NCBI GenBank assembly: GCA_002479645.1
Contig: DLOO01000072.1
Coordinates: forward strand, 10,872 to 23,880
Direction: 5' to 3'
From: Lachnoclostridium sp. UBA7482
GTDB lineage: Bacteria; Bacillota; Clostridia; Lachnospirales; Lachnospiraceae
DNA length: 13,009 bases
Of the stretch, positions 1 through 5,356 are shown in pieces. Each line of letters starts with the position of its first letter. The first letter of the stretch is position 1. Position numbers and translations under genes: made by a program. The notes below the pieces were generated by a model, which did not search any database, had not been told where the DNA came from, and worked only from the letters and a program-made list of their open reading frames with translations.

Positions 1-920
1 GGGCAGGTTCTTCCTGGTATTTCCTCCGTTATATCGATCCGAATAATACAGATGCATTTGCAAGCAAGGAAGCACTCGACTACTGGATGCCGGTTGACTG
101 GTATAACGGCGGTATGGAGCATACGACACTGCATTTGCTTTATTCCCGTTTCTGGCACAAGTTCCTTTATGATGAGGGATTGGTAAATACCAAGGAGCCT
201 TATCAGAAGCGTACTTCGCACGGTATGATTCTCGGTGAGAACGGCGAGAAGATGAGTAAGTCCCGTGGTAATGTTGTAAATCCGGACGATATCGTAAATG
301 AGTTCGGTGCGGATACCCTTCGTACTTACGAAATGTTTATCGGTGCATTTGACCTTGCCGCATCATGGAGTCAGGATGGCGTTAAAGGCTGCCGCAGATT
401 TCTTGACCGTGTATGGAAGCTGCAGGATATGATGACCGACGAAGACACCTTCAGTGCTGCGCTTGAGACGAAGATGCATCAGACCATCAAAAAAGTTACC
501 GAAGATTACGAGAGCCTGAAATTCAATACTGCGATTGCAGCGATGATGTCTCTGATTAACGAATTTTACCGTATCGGAAAGGTTAGCAGGAGGGAGTACA
601 CCACATTGCTTCTGTTGTTGAATCCGGTTGCACCGCATATGACCGAAGAGCTCTATGCAATGTATGGCGACGGCAAGCGTGCATACCAGTCCGAGTGGCC
701 TTCCTACGATGAGGCAAAGACCGTTGAGAGCGTAGTGGAAATTGCAGTTCAGATTAACGGAAAGGTAAAGGCAACTGTGAAGGTACAGCTGACCGACGAC
801 CAGGAGGTAGTAAAGGCAAAGGTATTTGCAGAGCCTATGGTACAGAGCCTTGTAGAAGGAAAGAACATCGTAAAGGAAATCTACGTAAAAGGCAGAATTT
901 ACAACATTGTTATAAAGTAA
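1..920 (+). CDS. leuS: Leucyl-tRNA synthetase, C-terminal part (5' truncated by window edge)
   Basis: Class I aminoacyl-tRNA synthetase that charges tRNA-Leu with leucine in the cytoplasm. The reading frame is open from base 3 with no start, so the gene begins outside the window; about 305 codons are present of the roughly 800 usual for the family. The first residues ([13 protein letters not shown]) are the typical catalytic-core segment of bacterial LeuRS. The KMSKS signature, which contacts ATP, is at bases 249-263, followed by [11 protein letters not shown]. Next come the helical anticodon-binding domain (tryptophan-rich RVWKL region) and the small C-terminal domain ([13 protein letters not shown] to YNIVIK). 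The stop is TAA at 918-920. The frame is intact with no sign of decay. It converges on leftward genes, and the structured element starting at base 921 carries its probable terminator. Confidence 0.98.
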   Translation, partial: AGSSWYFLRYIDPNNTDAFASKEALDYWMPVDWYNGGMEHTTLHLLYSRFWHKFLYDEGLVNTKEPYQKRTSHGMILGENGEKMSKSRGNVVNPDDIVNEFGADTLRTYEMFIGAFDLAASWSQDGVKGCRRFLDRVWKLQDMMTDEDTFSAALETKMHQTIKKVTEDYESLKFNTAIAAMMSLINEFYRIGKVSRREYTTLLLLLNPVAPHMTEELYAMYGDGKRAYQSEWPSYDEAKTVESVVEIAVQINGKVKATVKVQLTDDQEVVKAKVFAEPMVQSLVEGKNIVKEIYVKGRIYNIVIK

Positions 921-1055
921 CATTTTACAACGGAATCAGTTTAACCGCTTTAGCGGTAGCTAAAAAGAGAGAGGGACGCAAACAAGTTTGCATTTCCTCT
1001 CTCTTTTTAAGCTACAGGATGCTCGAAGAGCATCAACTGATTCCGTTGTAAAATG
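921..1055. repeat. 135-bp cloverleaf-like palindromic element with perfect 21-bp terminal inverted repeats
   Basis: Bases 921-941 and 1035-1055 are perfect reverse complements over 21 bp. Three further hairpins lie between them: 944-957 (ACCGC/GCGGT), a long one at about 958-1015, and 1018-1034 (GATGCTC, loop GAA, GAGCATC). Almost no base is left unpaired: 942-943, 1016-1017 and a few loop bases. The shape is therefore a compact multi-arm junction, possible as a DNA cruciform or as RNA on either strand. It starts one base after the leuS stop. No clear target-site duplication flanks it. It could be a MITE/REP-like mobile repeat that carries a terminator, or a structured 3' UTR. A repeat search in the genome would decide. 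Confidence 0.8.
956..1015. terminator. Bidirectional rho-independent terminator between leuS and the convergent genes
   Basis: The left arm GTAGCTAAAAAGAGAGAGG (956-974) pairs with the right arm at 996-1015, with a single one-base bulge. The interior GCAAAC/GTTTGC (978-983 and 986-991) extends the hairpin. A run of five A at 962-966 and five T at 1004-1008 provide a U-tract on either strand, so it can stop leuS transcription and also transcription of the leftward genes. It is nested inside the 921-1055 element, and its first bases overlap the end of the small 944-957 hairpin. Confidence 0.82.
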
Positions 1056-1060
1056 ATTGC

Positions 1061-1107
1061 GCCCCCGCCCAAGCGAGCCGAAGCGACAGCGAAGGCGAGC
1101 TTGGGGC
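1061..1107. repeat. GC-rich inverted repeat with a mirror-symmetric core
   Basis: CCCAAGC (1068-1074) pairs with GCTTGGG (1099-1105). The sequence between and including the arm edges, 1074-1100, reads nearly the same forwards and backwards on one strand (mirror repeat centred on base 1087, one mismatch at 1079/1095), built from AGCGA/GCGAA words. It is much more GC-rich than its surroundings. It follows the leftward gene pair and lies next to the 921-1055 element. It may be part of their terminator or an intergenic repeat. No protein is encoded here that I can support. Confidence 0.55.
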
Positions 1108-1129
1108 AGTCTTCCTGCATTTTAGAACA

Positions 1130-1417
1130 TCAGCGACGGGGACGTTTTCCCTGGGCTTCCCCCTGTATTAAAATATCCTGCAGCCGTTTCTTTTCCTGAT
1201 CGTTCATTGTTTCCTTCAGCAAGCGAATCATAAGCCGGGCTTCTTCCTTGGTAAATAAGAGATTTTCAGCCTGCATTTCCTGCTGGAAGCGAAGAAAAAC
1301 AGGCATAATCTTTTTCTGTGGAGTAGATTGAACCTTTTCTAAAAATTCGACCAGTTTAGCTTTCTTACGTGGGTCCATGCCGGAGAGTTCCTCCCGGCTC
1401 AGCCAGTCTGAATTCAT
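1130..1417 (-). CDS. Small charged helical protein of unknown function
   Basis: This 95-aa protein is not recognised. It is rich in Lys, Glu, Arg and Gln, with long stretches that should form amphipathic helices (about residues 15-52 and 56-87), and it ends in a basic tail (GKRPRR). It has no signal peptide, membrane segment or cysteine. The ATG at 1417 overlaps the TGA of the upstream gene in an ATGA arrangement, and a GGAGG lies 7 bases upstream of it inside the neighbour. This supports both the start and translational coupling. The two products are therefore probably made together and may form a complex. It converges on leuS across the terminator element. Confidence 0.75.
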   Translation of the reverse strand: MNSDWLSREELSGMDPRKKAKLVEFLEKVQSTPQKKIMPVFLRFQQEMQAENLLFTKEEARLMIRLLKETMNDQEKKRLQDILIQGEAQGKRPRR

Positions 1418-1821
1418 GAATCTTCCTCCAATATTCCTTTCATCATGTCCATAGTTTCCTGTTGCTCCGGTGAGAGCATCTGCATAAAGAAATCCATGGG
1501 ATTGCTTTCCTCCCCGTGTTCTTCCGCATTTTTTGCAAAGCTCTGATACATGGAGAACATCCGCATGGCATCCTGCATGGAATGAAATTGATTCATCATG
1601 CTTTGCTCCTGAGGGGACAGAAGCGGTGTAATCGCCTGAAACAGACTGTCAGTGTCGGTAACCAGGGCTTCTCCCGGAGGAATGTCCGCCGGACGGGAGC
1701 GGGCGGACTGCATGCATTGATTACATTCTGCAATGTTACAGAGAATAGTAAGCAGCGGCCGAAGGTTTGGATGCAGAAACGGAATGGCCGCATGCAGAAT
1801 CTTAATGTCTTTTGGGGACAT
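1414..1821 (-). CDS. Methionine-rich cytoplasmic protein of unknown function
   Basis: I do not recognise this protein. The frame is open from an ATG at 1878, but that codon has no ribosome binding site. The ATG at 1821 has GGAGG four bases upstream (minus strand GGAGGCGGCATG), so the 135-aa form beginning MSPKDIKILH is preferred. Thirteen of 135 residues are Met. Two similar segments occur: LSPQEQSMMNQ at residues 68-78 and LSPEQQETMDMMK at 117-129, suggesting an internal duplication. Three cysteines near residues 28, 33 and 36 (CNIAECNQC) could bind metal, but this is only a spacing observation. There is no signal peptide or membrane span. The gene overlaps the following 95-aa gene by 4 bases and lies 86 bases downstream of luxS without an evident terminator between. 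Confidence 0.75.
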   Translation of the reverse strand: MSPKDIKILHAAIPFLHPNLRPLLTILCNIAECNQCMQSARSRPADIPPGEALVTDTDSLFQAITPLLSPQEQSMMNQFHSMQDAMRMFSMYQSFAKNAEEHGEESNPMDFFMQMLSPEQQETMDMMKGILEEDS

Positions 1822-1847
1822 GCCGCCTCCATCTGCAGGGATAGGAC

Positions 1848-1853
1848 AGTATA
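1848..1853 (-). promoter_or_regulatory. Possible -10 element for the leftward hypothetical gene pair
   Basis: On the minus strand TATACT is found 26 bases before the preferred start at 1821. No convincing -35 stands 16-18 bases upstream. A small TGTCC/GGACA hairpin with a GAA loop (1854-1866) lies directly upstream of it. The pair may instead be read through from luxS, since no terminator with a U-tract is seen in 1822-1907. Confidence 0.3.
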
Positions 1854-1907
1854 TGTCCGAAGGACAGGAAAATTGCATGTCTTAGGAATAATTTGAAGGG
1901 GGATTGG

Positions 1908-2387
1908 TTAGTCCGGATAAATCAGACGCTCATCGGTGATGTTTTCCAGTACGTCACGCAGATATTTTGCTGCCAGATGGCGCGCCATCGGAAGGTTCAT
2001 ATCCAGATAATTGCCGCAGCTTCGGGCATCGGCGCCGGGCACCTCGCCCTCATAGGATGCAATAAATGCGCATAATTCCTTCATTAAAGGTACAATGTCC
2101 TTTGATGTATAGTCGCCGCCTAAAAGCAAATAAAAGCCCGTACGACAGCCCATAGGGCCAAAATAAACGACCCTGGAGCCGTAGTCGGTATGATTTCTGA
2201 GAAAGGTAGCCGCCAGATGCTCGATGGTGTGTATCTCTGCGGTATTCATTACCGGCTCACGGTTCGGCGCGGTAAAACGTAAATCAAAGGTCGTAATTGT
2301 CTGATCGCCGATGTTGTCCTTTCTCGAAACATAGATACCGGGCAAAAGTGTTTCATGGTTTATTGTAAAGCTTGCAATAGGTTTCAT
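1908..2387 (-). CDS. luxS: S-ribosylhomocysteine lyase (AI-2 synthase)
   Basis: LuxS cleaves S-ribosylhomocysteine to homocysteine and DPD, the precursor of autoinducer-2, as part of the activated methyl cycle in the cytoplasm. The 159-aa length is normal for the family. The metal-binding HxxEH motif is HTIEH (His53, Glu56, His57). The third metal ligand is Cys124 in ARSCGNY. The catalytic cysteine is Cys81 in GPMGCRTGFYL. The start ATG at 2387 has AAGGAG 7 bases upstream, and a promoter lies about 40 bases further. The gene diverges from the TetR-family gene. It is a core metabolic gene, but its homocysteine product ties it loosely to the sulfur theme of the operon to the right. Confidence 0.97.
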   Translation of the reverse strand: MKPIASFTINHETLLPGIYVSRKDNIGDQTITTFDLRFTAPNREPVMNTAEIHTIEHLAATFLRNHTDYGSRVVYFGPMGCRTGFYLLLGGDYTSKDIVPLMKELCAFIASYEGEVPGADARSCGNYLDMNLPMARHLAAKYLRDVLENITDERLIYPD

Positions 2388-2425
2388 GGTTTGACTCCTT
2401 TTGGTATTCGGTGTTTTTCAAATTC

Positions 2426-2454
2426 AGTATAGGGGATAGAAACCCAAAAGGCAA
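2426..2454 (-). promoter_or_regulatory. Probable luxS promoter
   Basis: On the minus strand TTGCCT (plus 2449-2454) is followed by a 17-base spacer and a TATACT -10 (plus 2426-2431). The -35 matches the consensus at four of six positions. The distance to the luxS ATG is about 38 bases. Confidence 0.6.
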
Positions 2455-2472
2455 AGACTTTTTTGCAGTCTT
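2454..2472. promoter_or_regulatory. Inverted repeat between the divergent luxS and tetR-type promoters
   Basis: AAGACT (2454-2459) and AGTCTT (2467-2472) form a 6-7-6 inverted repeat. It touches the outer edge of both -35 boxes (luxS 2449-2454 and regulator 2471-2476). A bound protein here could block both promoters. It differs in sequence from the palindrome at 3286-3305, so it need not be a site for the same regulator. The call is based on position and symmetry only. Confidence 0.35.
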
Positions 2473-2499
2473 GAAAAAATGGCAAATTTTTGATATACT
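2471..2499 (+). promoter_or_regulatory. Promoter of the TetR-family gene
   Basis: TTGAAA (2471-2476), a 17-base spacer, and TATACT (2494-2499) give a near-consensus sigma-A-type promoter about 30 bases before the TTG start of the regulator. The -10 lies within a short TTTGA/TCAAA inverted repeat (2489-2503), which might serve autoregulation. Confidence 0.75.
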
Positions 2500-2529
2500 C
2501 AAACCATTGATGAAAAGGGGGATACAGAA

Positions 2530-3195
2530 TTGGCTGGAAGGAAAAAGTCAAAAGAGAATCAGGAAACCGCGAAGGAACGACTTCTGCTGGCCGCTGTAAA
2601 GCTCTTTGCCCTTAAAGGTTACGAAGGAACAACGACGCGGCAAATTGCAGCAGAAGCAGGCTCCAGTATTTCAATGCTTAACTTTTATTATGGAACAAAG
2701 GAAAAGCTGTATGAAGCGGCAATGGAACATATCATGGATGTGTGCATCAGGCAGAACATTTCTGTTTTTAAGGATATTATTGATTCTCGTCAAATGGAGT
2801 CAGACAATATCCAGCGAATATGGGAAATGATCGAAAAGCTGACGGATCTGCTGCTTAGGATCATCGGATCGACGGAATATCAATATGAAGTGCTTCTTTT
2901 GAATCGTGAATTACAGGATCGCCAACAATCTTTCCGGCAAATAGAACCAATTCTGATGTTTTTCTACAACTACGAATTGCTGTTTGAGGCATATACAAAG
3001 TCTCCGTCGAATACAGATTGGGCACAAGAGCTGAGTTTTGCAACGGTTACGGGTATATTATCCGAAATTAGTTACCCGAAGCTGTATGAACATTTTGTGT
3101 CAGCGGATAAATATACGGGTGAAAGGGAGCGTTTTGCTAAAGAATATCATCTGTGTGCAATTCACGAAACATTGATGCTTCATAAGAATATATAG
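2530..3195 (+). CDS. TetR/AcrR-family transcriptional regulator
   Basis: DNA-binding repressor-type protein of 221 aa, typical for the family. The N-terminal helix-turn-helix covers about residues 15-62: LLLAAVKLFALKGYEGTT, then TRQIAAEAGSSISMLNFYYG and the TKEKLYEAAMEHI capping helix, the standard TetR pattern. The rest (about 65-221) is the variable all-helical domain for ligand binding and dimerisation, so the inducer cannot be read from it. Translation starts at a TTG; the GGGGG run at 2517-2521 lies about 8 bases upstream, and no ATG in frame offers a better site. It has its own promoter and terminator. It sits directly upstream of the redox/export operon, whose start region carries a perfect palindrome, so local control of that operon is the likely job. 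The exact target is inference. Confidence 0.92.
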   Translation: MAGRKKSKENQETAKERLLLAAVKLFALKGYEGTTTRQIAAEAGSSISMLNFYYGTKEKLYEAAMEHIMDVCIRQNISVFKDIIDSRQMESDNIQRIWEMIEKLTDLLLRIIGSTEYQYEVLLLNRELQDRQQSFRQIEPILMFFYNYELLFEAYTKSPSNTDWAQELSFATVTGILSEISYPKLYEHFVSADKYTGERERFAKEYHLCAIHETLMLHKNI

Positions 3196-3202
3196 CTTTA
3201 AG

Positions 3203-3249
3203 AGAAACTGCTTGTAATCGTCAAATTATGGGCGGTTTCTTTTTCTTTT
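3203..3249 (+). terminator. Rho-independent terminator of the TetR-family gene
   Basis: AGAAACTGC (3203-3211) pairs with GCGGTTTCT (3232-3240), with one G-T wobble and a 20-base loop. A T-rich run (TTTTCTTTT) follows. It lies 8 bases after the TAG stop and separates the regulator transcript from the downstream promoter. Confidence 0.75.
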
Positions 3250-3258
3250 GTATATATA

Positions 3259-3287
3259 TTGACTTTTTTATAAATTCAGGGTATGAT
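3259..3287 (+). promoter_or_regulatory. Promoter of the redox/ABC exporter/peptidase operon
   Basis: TTGACT (3259-3264), a 17-base spacer and TATGAT (3282-3287) form a strong sigma-A-type promoter. The expected transcription start near 3294 falls inside the palindrome at 3286-3305, giving a leader of about 25 bases that ends in GGAGGT before the first ATG. Confidence 0.82.
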
Positions 3288-3305
3288 AGAATCAAATGAT
3301 TCTAT
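3286..3305. promoter_or_regulatory. Perfect 9-2-9 palindrome over the transcription start: probable operator
   Basis: ATAGAATCA (3286-3294) and TGATTCTAT (3297-3305) are exact inverted repeats around AA. The site overlaps the last bases of the -10 and the predicted start point, the classical place for a repressor to block RNA polymerase. Its length and symmetry fit a dimeric TetR-family protein, and such a gene is immediately upstream. Alternatively it could act as a small 5' UTR hairpin, but the two-base loop makes that less natural. Confidence 0.72.
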
Positions 3306-3318
3306 ATGGAGGTGAAGT

Positions 3319-5037
3319 ATGTTTGACGTGGCAATTATAGGCAGCGGTCCGGCGGGTATTTCGGCTGCGTTGACATTGCAGGCGAGGGGAAAAAACTTTG
3401 TCTGGTTTGGCAGCAAGCAATTTTCTCCTAAAGTTCGTGCGGCAGAAAAGATAAGAAATTATCCGGGACTAAGCAATGTGTCCGGCGAAGAATTGGAAAA
3501 GGCTTTCCGGCAACAGATAGATGCTATGGATATCAAAATCACAGAAAAAACTGTGACAGGTATCTATAGAGTGCGGGATCATTATTCCGTTCTCTGTGAT
3601 CAGGAAATTACAAATGCATATGCTGTGATCCTTACTACCGGAGTCACATCTGTAAAGCCAATTCCCGGTGAGCTGGAGTATGTGGGCAAGGGGGTTAGTT
3701 ATTGTGCGACCTGTGATGGTTTTCTTTATAAGGGCAAAACCATTGCTATTGTCTGCACTTCCAAGGATTTGGAACATGAAATTTCATTCTTGGCCGAACT
3801 CGCCGGTAAGGTCTATCTGATTCCGCTATATAAGGATGTGACTGTTTCCGGCGAAAACATTGAGATCATTCAGGAAATGCCGAAAGAAATCATGGGCGAA
3901 AAGAAGGCGGAAAGGCTATGCTTCGCAGAACACGAGGTTGCTGTAGATGGAATCTTCATGCTTAAAGATGCCGTTTCCCCCAGTGTACTCGTAAAGGGCA
4001 TCGCTGAGGAAGGGGGACACATTGCGGTGGACAGAAGGTGCGCCACCAATCTTCCCGGATGCTATGCCGCCGGCGATTGCACAGGTCGTCCTTATCAATA
4101 TGCAAAGGCAGCCGGTGAAGGCAATGTTGCGGCGCACTCGGCGCTGGATTATCTGGCACAGAATGGATATAAGACCGTAAAGGCATTCGGCAAGCCGCAA
4201 ACATTGGAAGAGCTGATCGATGCGATCGACCGTTCTCGTTTGCCGGATGATGCGCATATTGAGAAAATCATGCTTCGACGTTTGACCGAAGGAGCCTTTG
4301 ATTTGATTCCTTTGTCTGAGGGAGATAAGGCTGTAAACGGAGATGTAGTTACATTTTCTGTAACCGGCGGTGAAGGACGTTACGAGAAAGAAAATCTGCG
4401 TCTTACACTGGGTCAGGGAATCTATGACAGCACGATCGAAAATACTATGGTCGGGAAAACTGCCGGAGATGTTTTGAAGGTTACGGTTGGTAAACGGAAG
4501 CTTACCATTGTCATCCACGAAATTTGCAGAAAACAAATCCCCGTTATGACCGATGATATGGTCAAGGCGCAGCATATTGAAAATGTTACGAACCTGGAGC
4601 AGTTTCGTGAAGTGCTGAAAGAAGAAATGACCATGAACGAGATCTACACGATTACCGGTGAGATTATTCAAGAACTGATGGAAAACATTCCCGAACCGGA
4701 ATATGATGAAGAAACACTTGCGATTCTCGGACAGCTTGAAATTGGATTCTTTGATAAGCAATTCAAAGAAAACAAAGGTAAGACACTGGATGAGATGACA
4801 TCTGAGGAAATGAAAGAGGAGCTTGGCTGCTCCACAAAGGAAGAATTTACTTGTGGCAGACATGAATGGTATAAGATCAAGATTAAGCAGTGCTGCGCAC
4901 TGTCTCAGGCGCTGCACATTGAACTGAAAGATCAATATGATTTTAGATCCAATTATGAAGCCTTAGGACTTTTGCAGATGAAGGTTGTAGAGGTCATAAA
5001 AGCCGGATTGACAGGAGGCGAAAATTATGGTTCGTAA
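3319..5037 (+). CDS. Fusion: flavin thioredoxin-reductase-like domain plus trigger-factor-like chaperone domain
   Basis: A 572-aa cytoplasmic protein in two parts. Residues 1-285 resemble thioredoxin reductase: FAD motif GSGPAG (8-13), redox pair CATC (Cys129, Cys132) in SYCATCDGFLYKGK, and FAD motif GCYAAGDC (247-254). The NADPH-binding GxGxxA and HRR motifs are absent: VCTSKDLEHE (145-154) and PLYKD (169-173) stand in their places. This is reminiscent of ferredoxin-dependent flavin thioredoxin reductases of clostridia. Residues about 310-565 look like trigger factor without its ribosome-binding domain: GDVVTFSV and LGQGIYDSTIENTMVGKTAGD match the FKBP-like domain, and LEQFREVLKEEM to LLQMKVVEVI match the helical chaperone arms. 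The usual loop of the PPIase site is replaced by GKRK, so isomerase activity is doubtful. Extra cysteines lie at 403, 504, 512 and 525-526. A GGAGGT stands 5 bases before the ATG. It overlaps the thioredoxin gene by 11 bases, its probable electron acceptor. Confidence 0.88.
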   Translation: MFDVAIIGSGPAGISAALTLQARGKNFVWFGSKQFSPKVRAAEKIRNYPGLSNVSGEELEKAFRQQIDAMDIKITEKTVTGIYRVRDHYSVLCDQEITNAYAVILTTGVTSVKPIPGELEYVGKGVSYCATCDGFLYKGKTIAIVCTSKDLEHEISFLAELAGKVYLIPLYKDVTVSGENIEIIQEMPKEIMGEKKAERLCFAEHEVAVDGIFMLKDAVSPSVLVKGIAEEGGHIAVDRRCATNLPGCYAAGDCTGRPYQYAKAAGEGNVAAHSALDYLAQNGYKTVKAFGKPQTLEELIDAIDRSRLPDDAHIEKIMLRRLTEGAFDLIPLSEGDKAVNGDVVTFSVTGGEGRYEKENLRLTLGQGIYDSTIENTMVGKTAGDVLKVTVGKRKLTIVIHEICRKQIPVMTDDMVKAQHIENVTNLEQFREVLKEEMTMNEIYTITGEIIQELMENIPEPEYDEETLAILGQLEIGFFDKQFKENKGKTLDEMTSEEMKEELGCSTKEEFTCGRHEWYKIKIKQCCALSQALHIELKDQYDFRSNYEALGLLQMKVVEVIKAGLTGGENYGS

Positions 5038-5341
5038 GGTTGCGTTTAAGGACTTTGATAAAACAGTGAAGCATGGCGATTGGGTCATTGATTTTTATAC
5101 CGATCACTGCGGTCCATGCAAAATGCTGGATGTAGTTATAGATGAGGTGCTGCTTGATAATCCGATTGTGAATCTTGCAAAGTGCAATATTGAGGATGAC
5201 CCCGAATATGTACAGCGCTTTGAGGTGGACGGCACACCTACCGTTTTGTTTTACCATGAAGGAATAGAAAAGCAACGTTTTGTTGGTGCACAGGACAAGG
5301 AAACAATCGTGAAATGTCTGTCTGTATCTATGTACGATTAA
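5027..5341 (+). CDS. Thioredoxin (CGPC)
   Basis: Small thiol-disulfide oxidoreductase of 104 aa, the normal length for thioredoxin, cytoplasmic (no signal peptide). The active site is CGPC (Cys28, Cys31) in IDFYTDHCGPCKML. The buried Asp22 in VIDFY and the cis-proline Pro71 in GTPTV are kept. The Trp that usually precedes CGPC is His27 here, which may shift redox potential or partner choice. The start ATG has GGAGG nearby (acaGGAGGcgaaaattATG), and the gene begins 11 bases before the end of the upstream reductase fusion, so the two are translationally coupled. The natural reading is that the fusion reduces this thioredoxin, which then reduces substrates of the pathway. Confidence 0.95.
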   Translation: MVRKVAFKDFDKTVKHGDWVIDFYTDHCGPCKMLDVVIDEVLLDNPIVNLAKCNIEDDPEYVQRFEVDGTPTVLFYHEGIEKQRFVGAQDKETIVKCLSVSMYD

Positions 5342-5356
5342 AAGGGAGGGATGTTT

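Noticed and set aside
363..923. 186-codon minus-strand frame opposite leuS
   Set aside because: Shadow of the leuS frame, with Cys/Leu/His-heavy composition and no family resemblance.
915..1062. Target-site duplication around the 135-bp element
   Set aside because: Flanking bases (TAA on the left, ATT on the right) do not form a convincing direct repeat, so insertion cannot be shown from this copy.
1822..1878. N-terminal extension of the methionine-rich protein to an ATG at 1878
   Set aside because: No ribosome binding site before that ATG, while GGAGG precedes the internal ATG at 1821.
3916..4935. 339-codon open frame on the minus strand
   Set aside because: It lies wholly inside the reductase/chaperone fusion gene, whose frame has clear motifs. 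No ribosome binding site or recognisable domain is seen; it is a codon-usage shadow.
5351..5356. ATG start for the first ABC subunit
   Set aside because: It directly abuts the GGGAGG, leaving no spacing; GTG at 5357 has 7-base spacing. The difference is only two residues.
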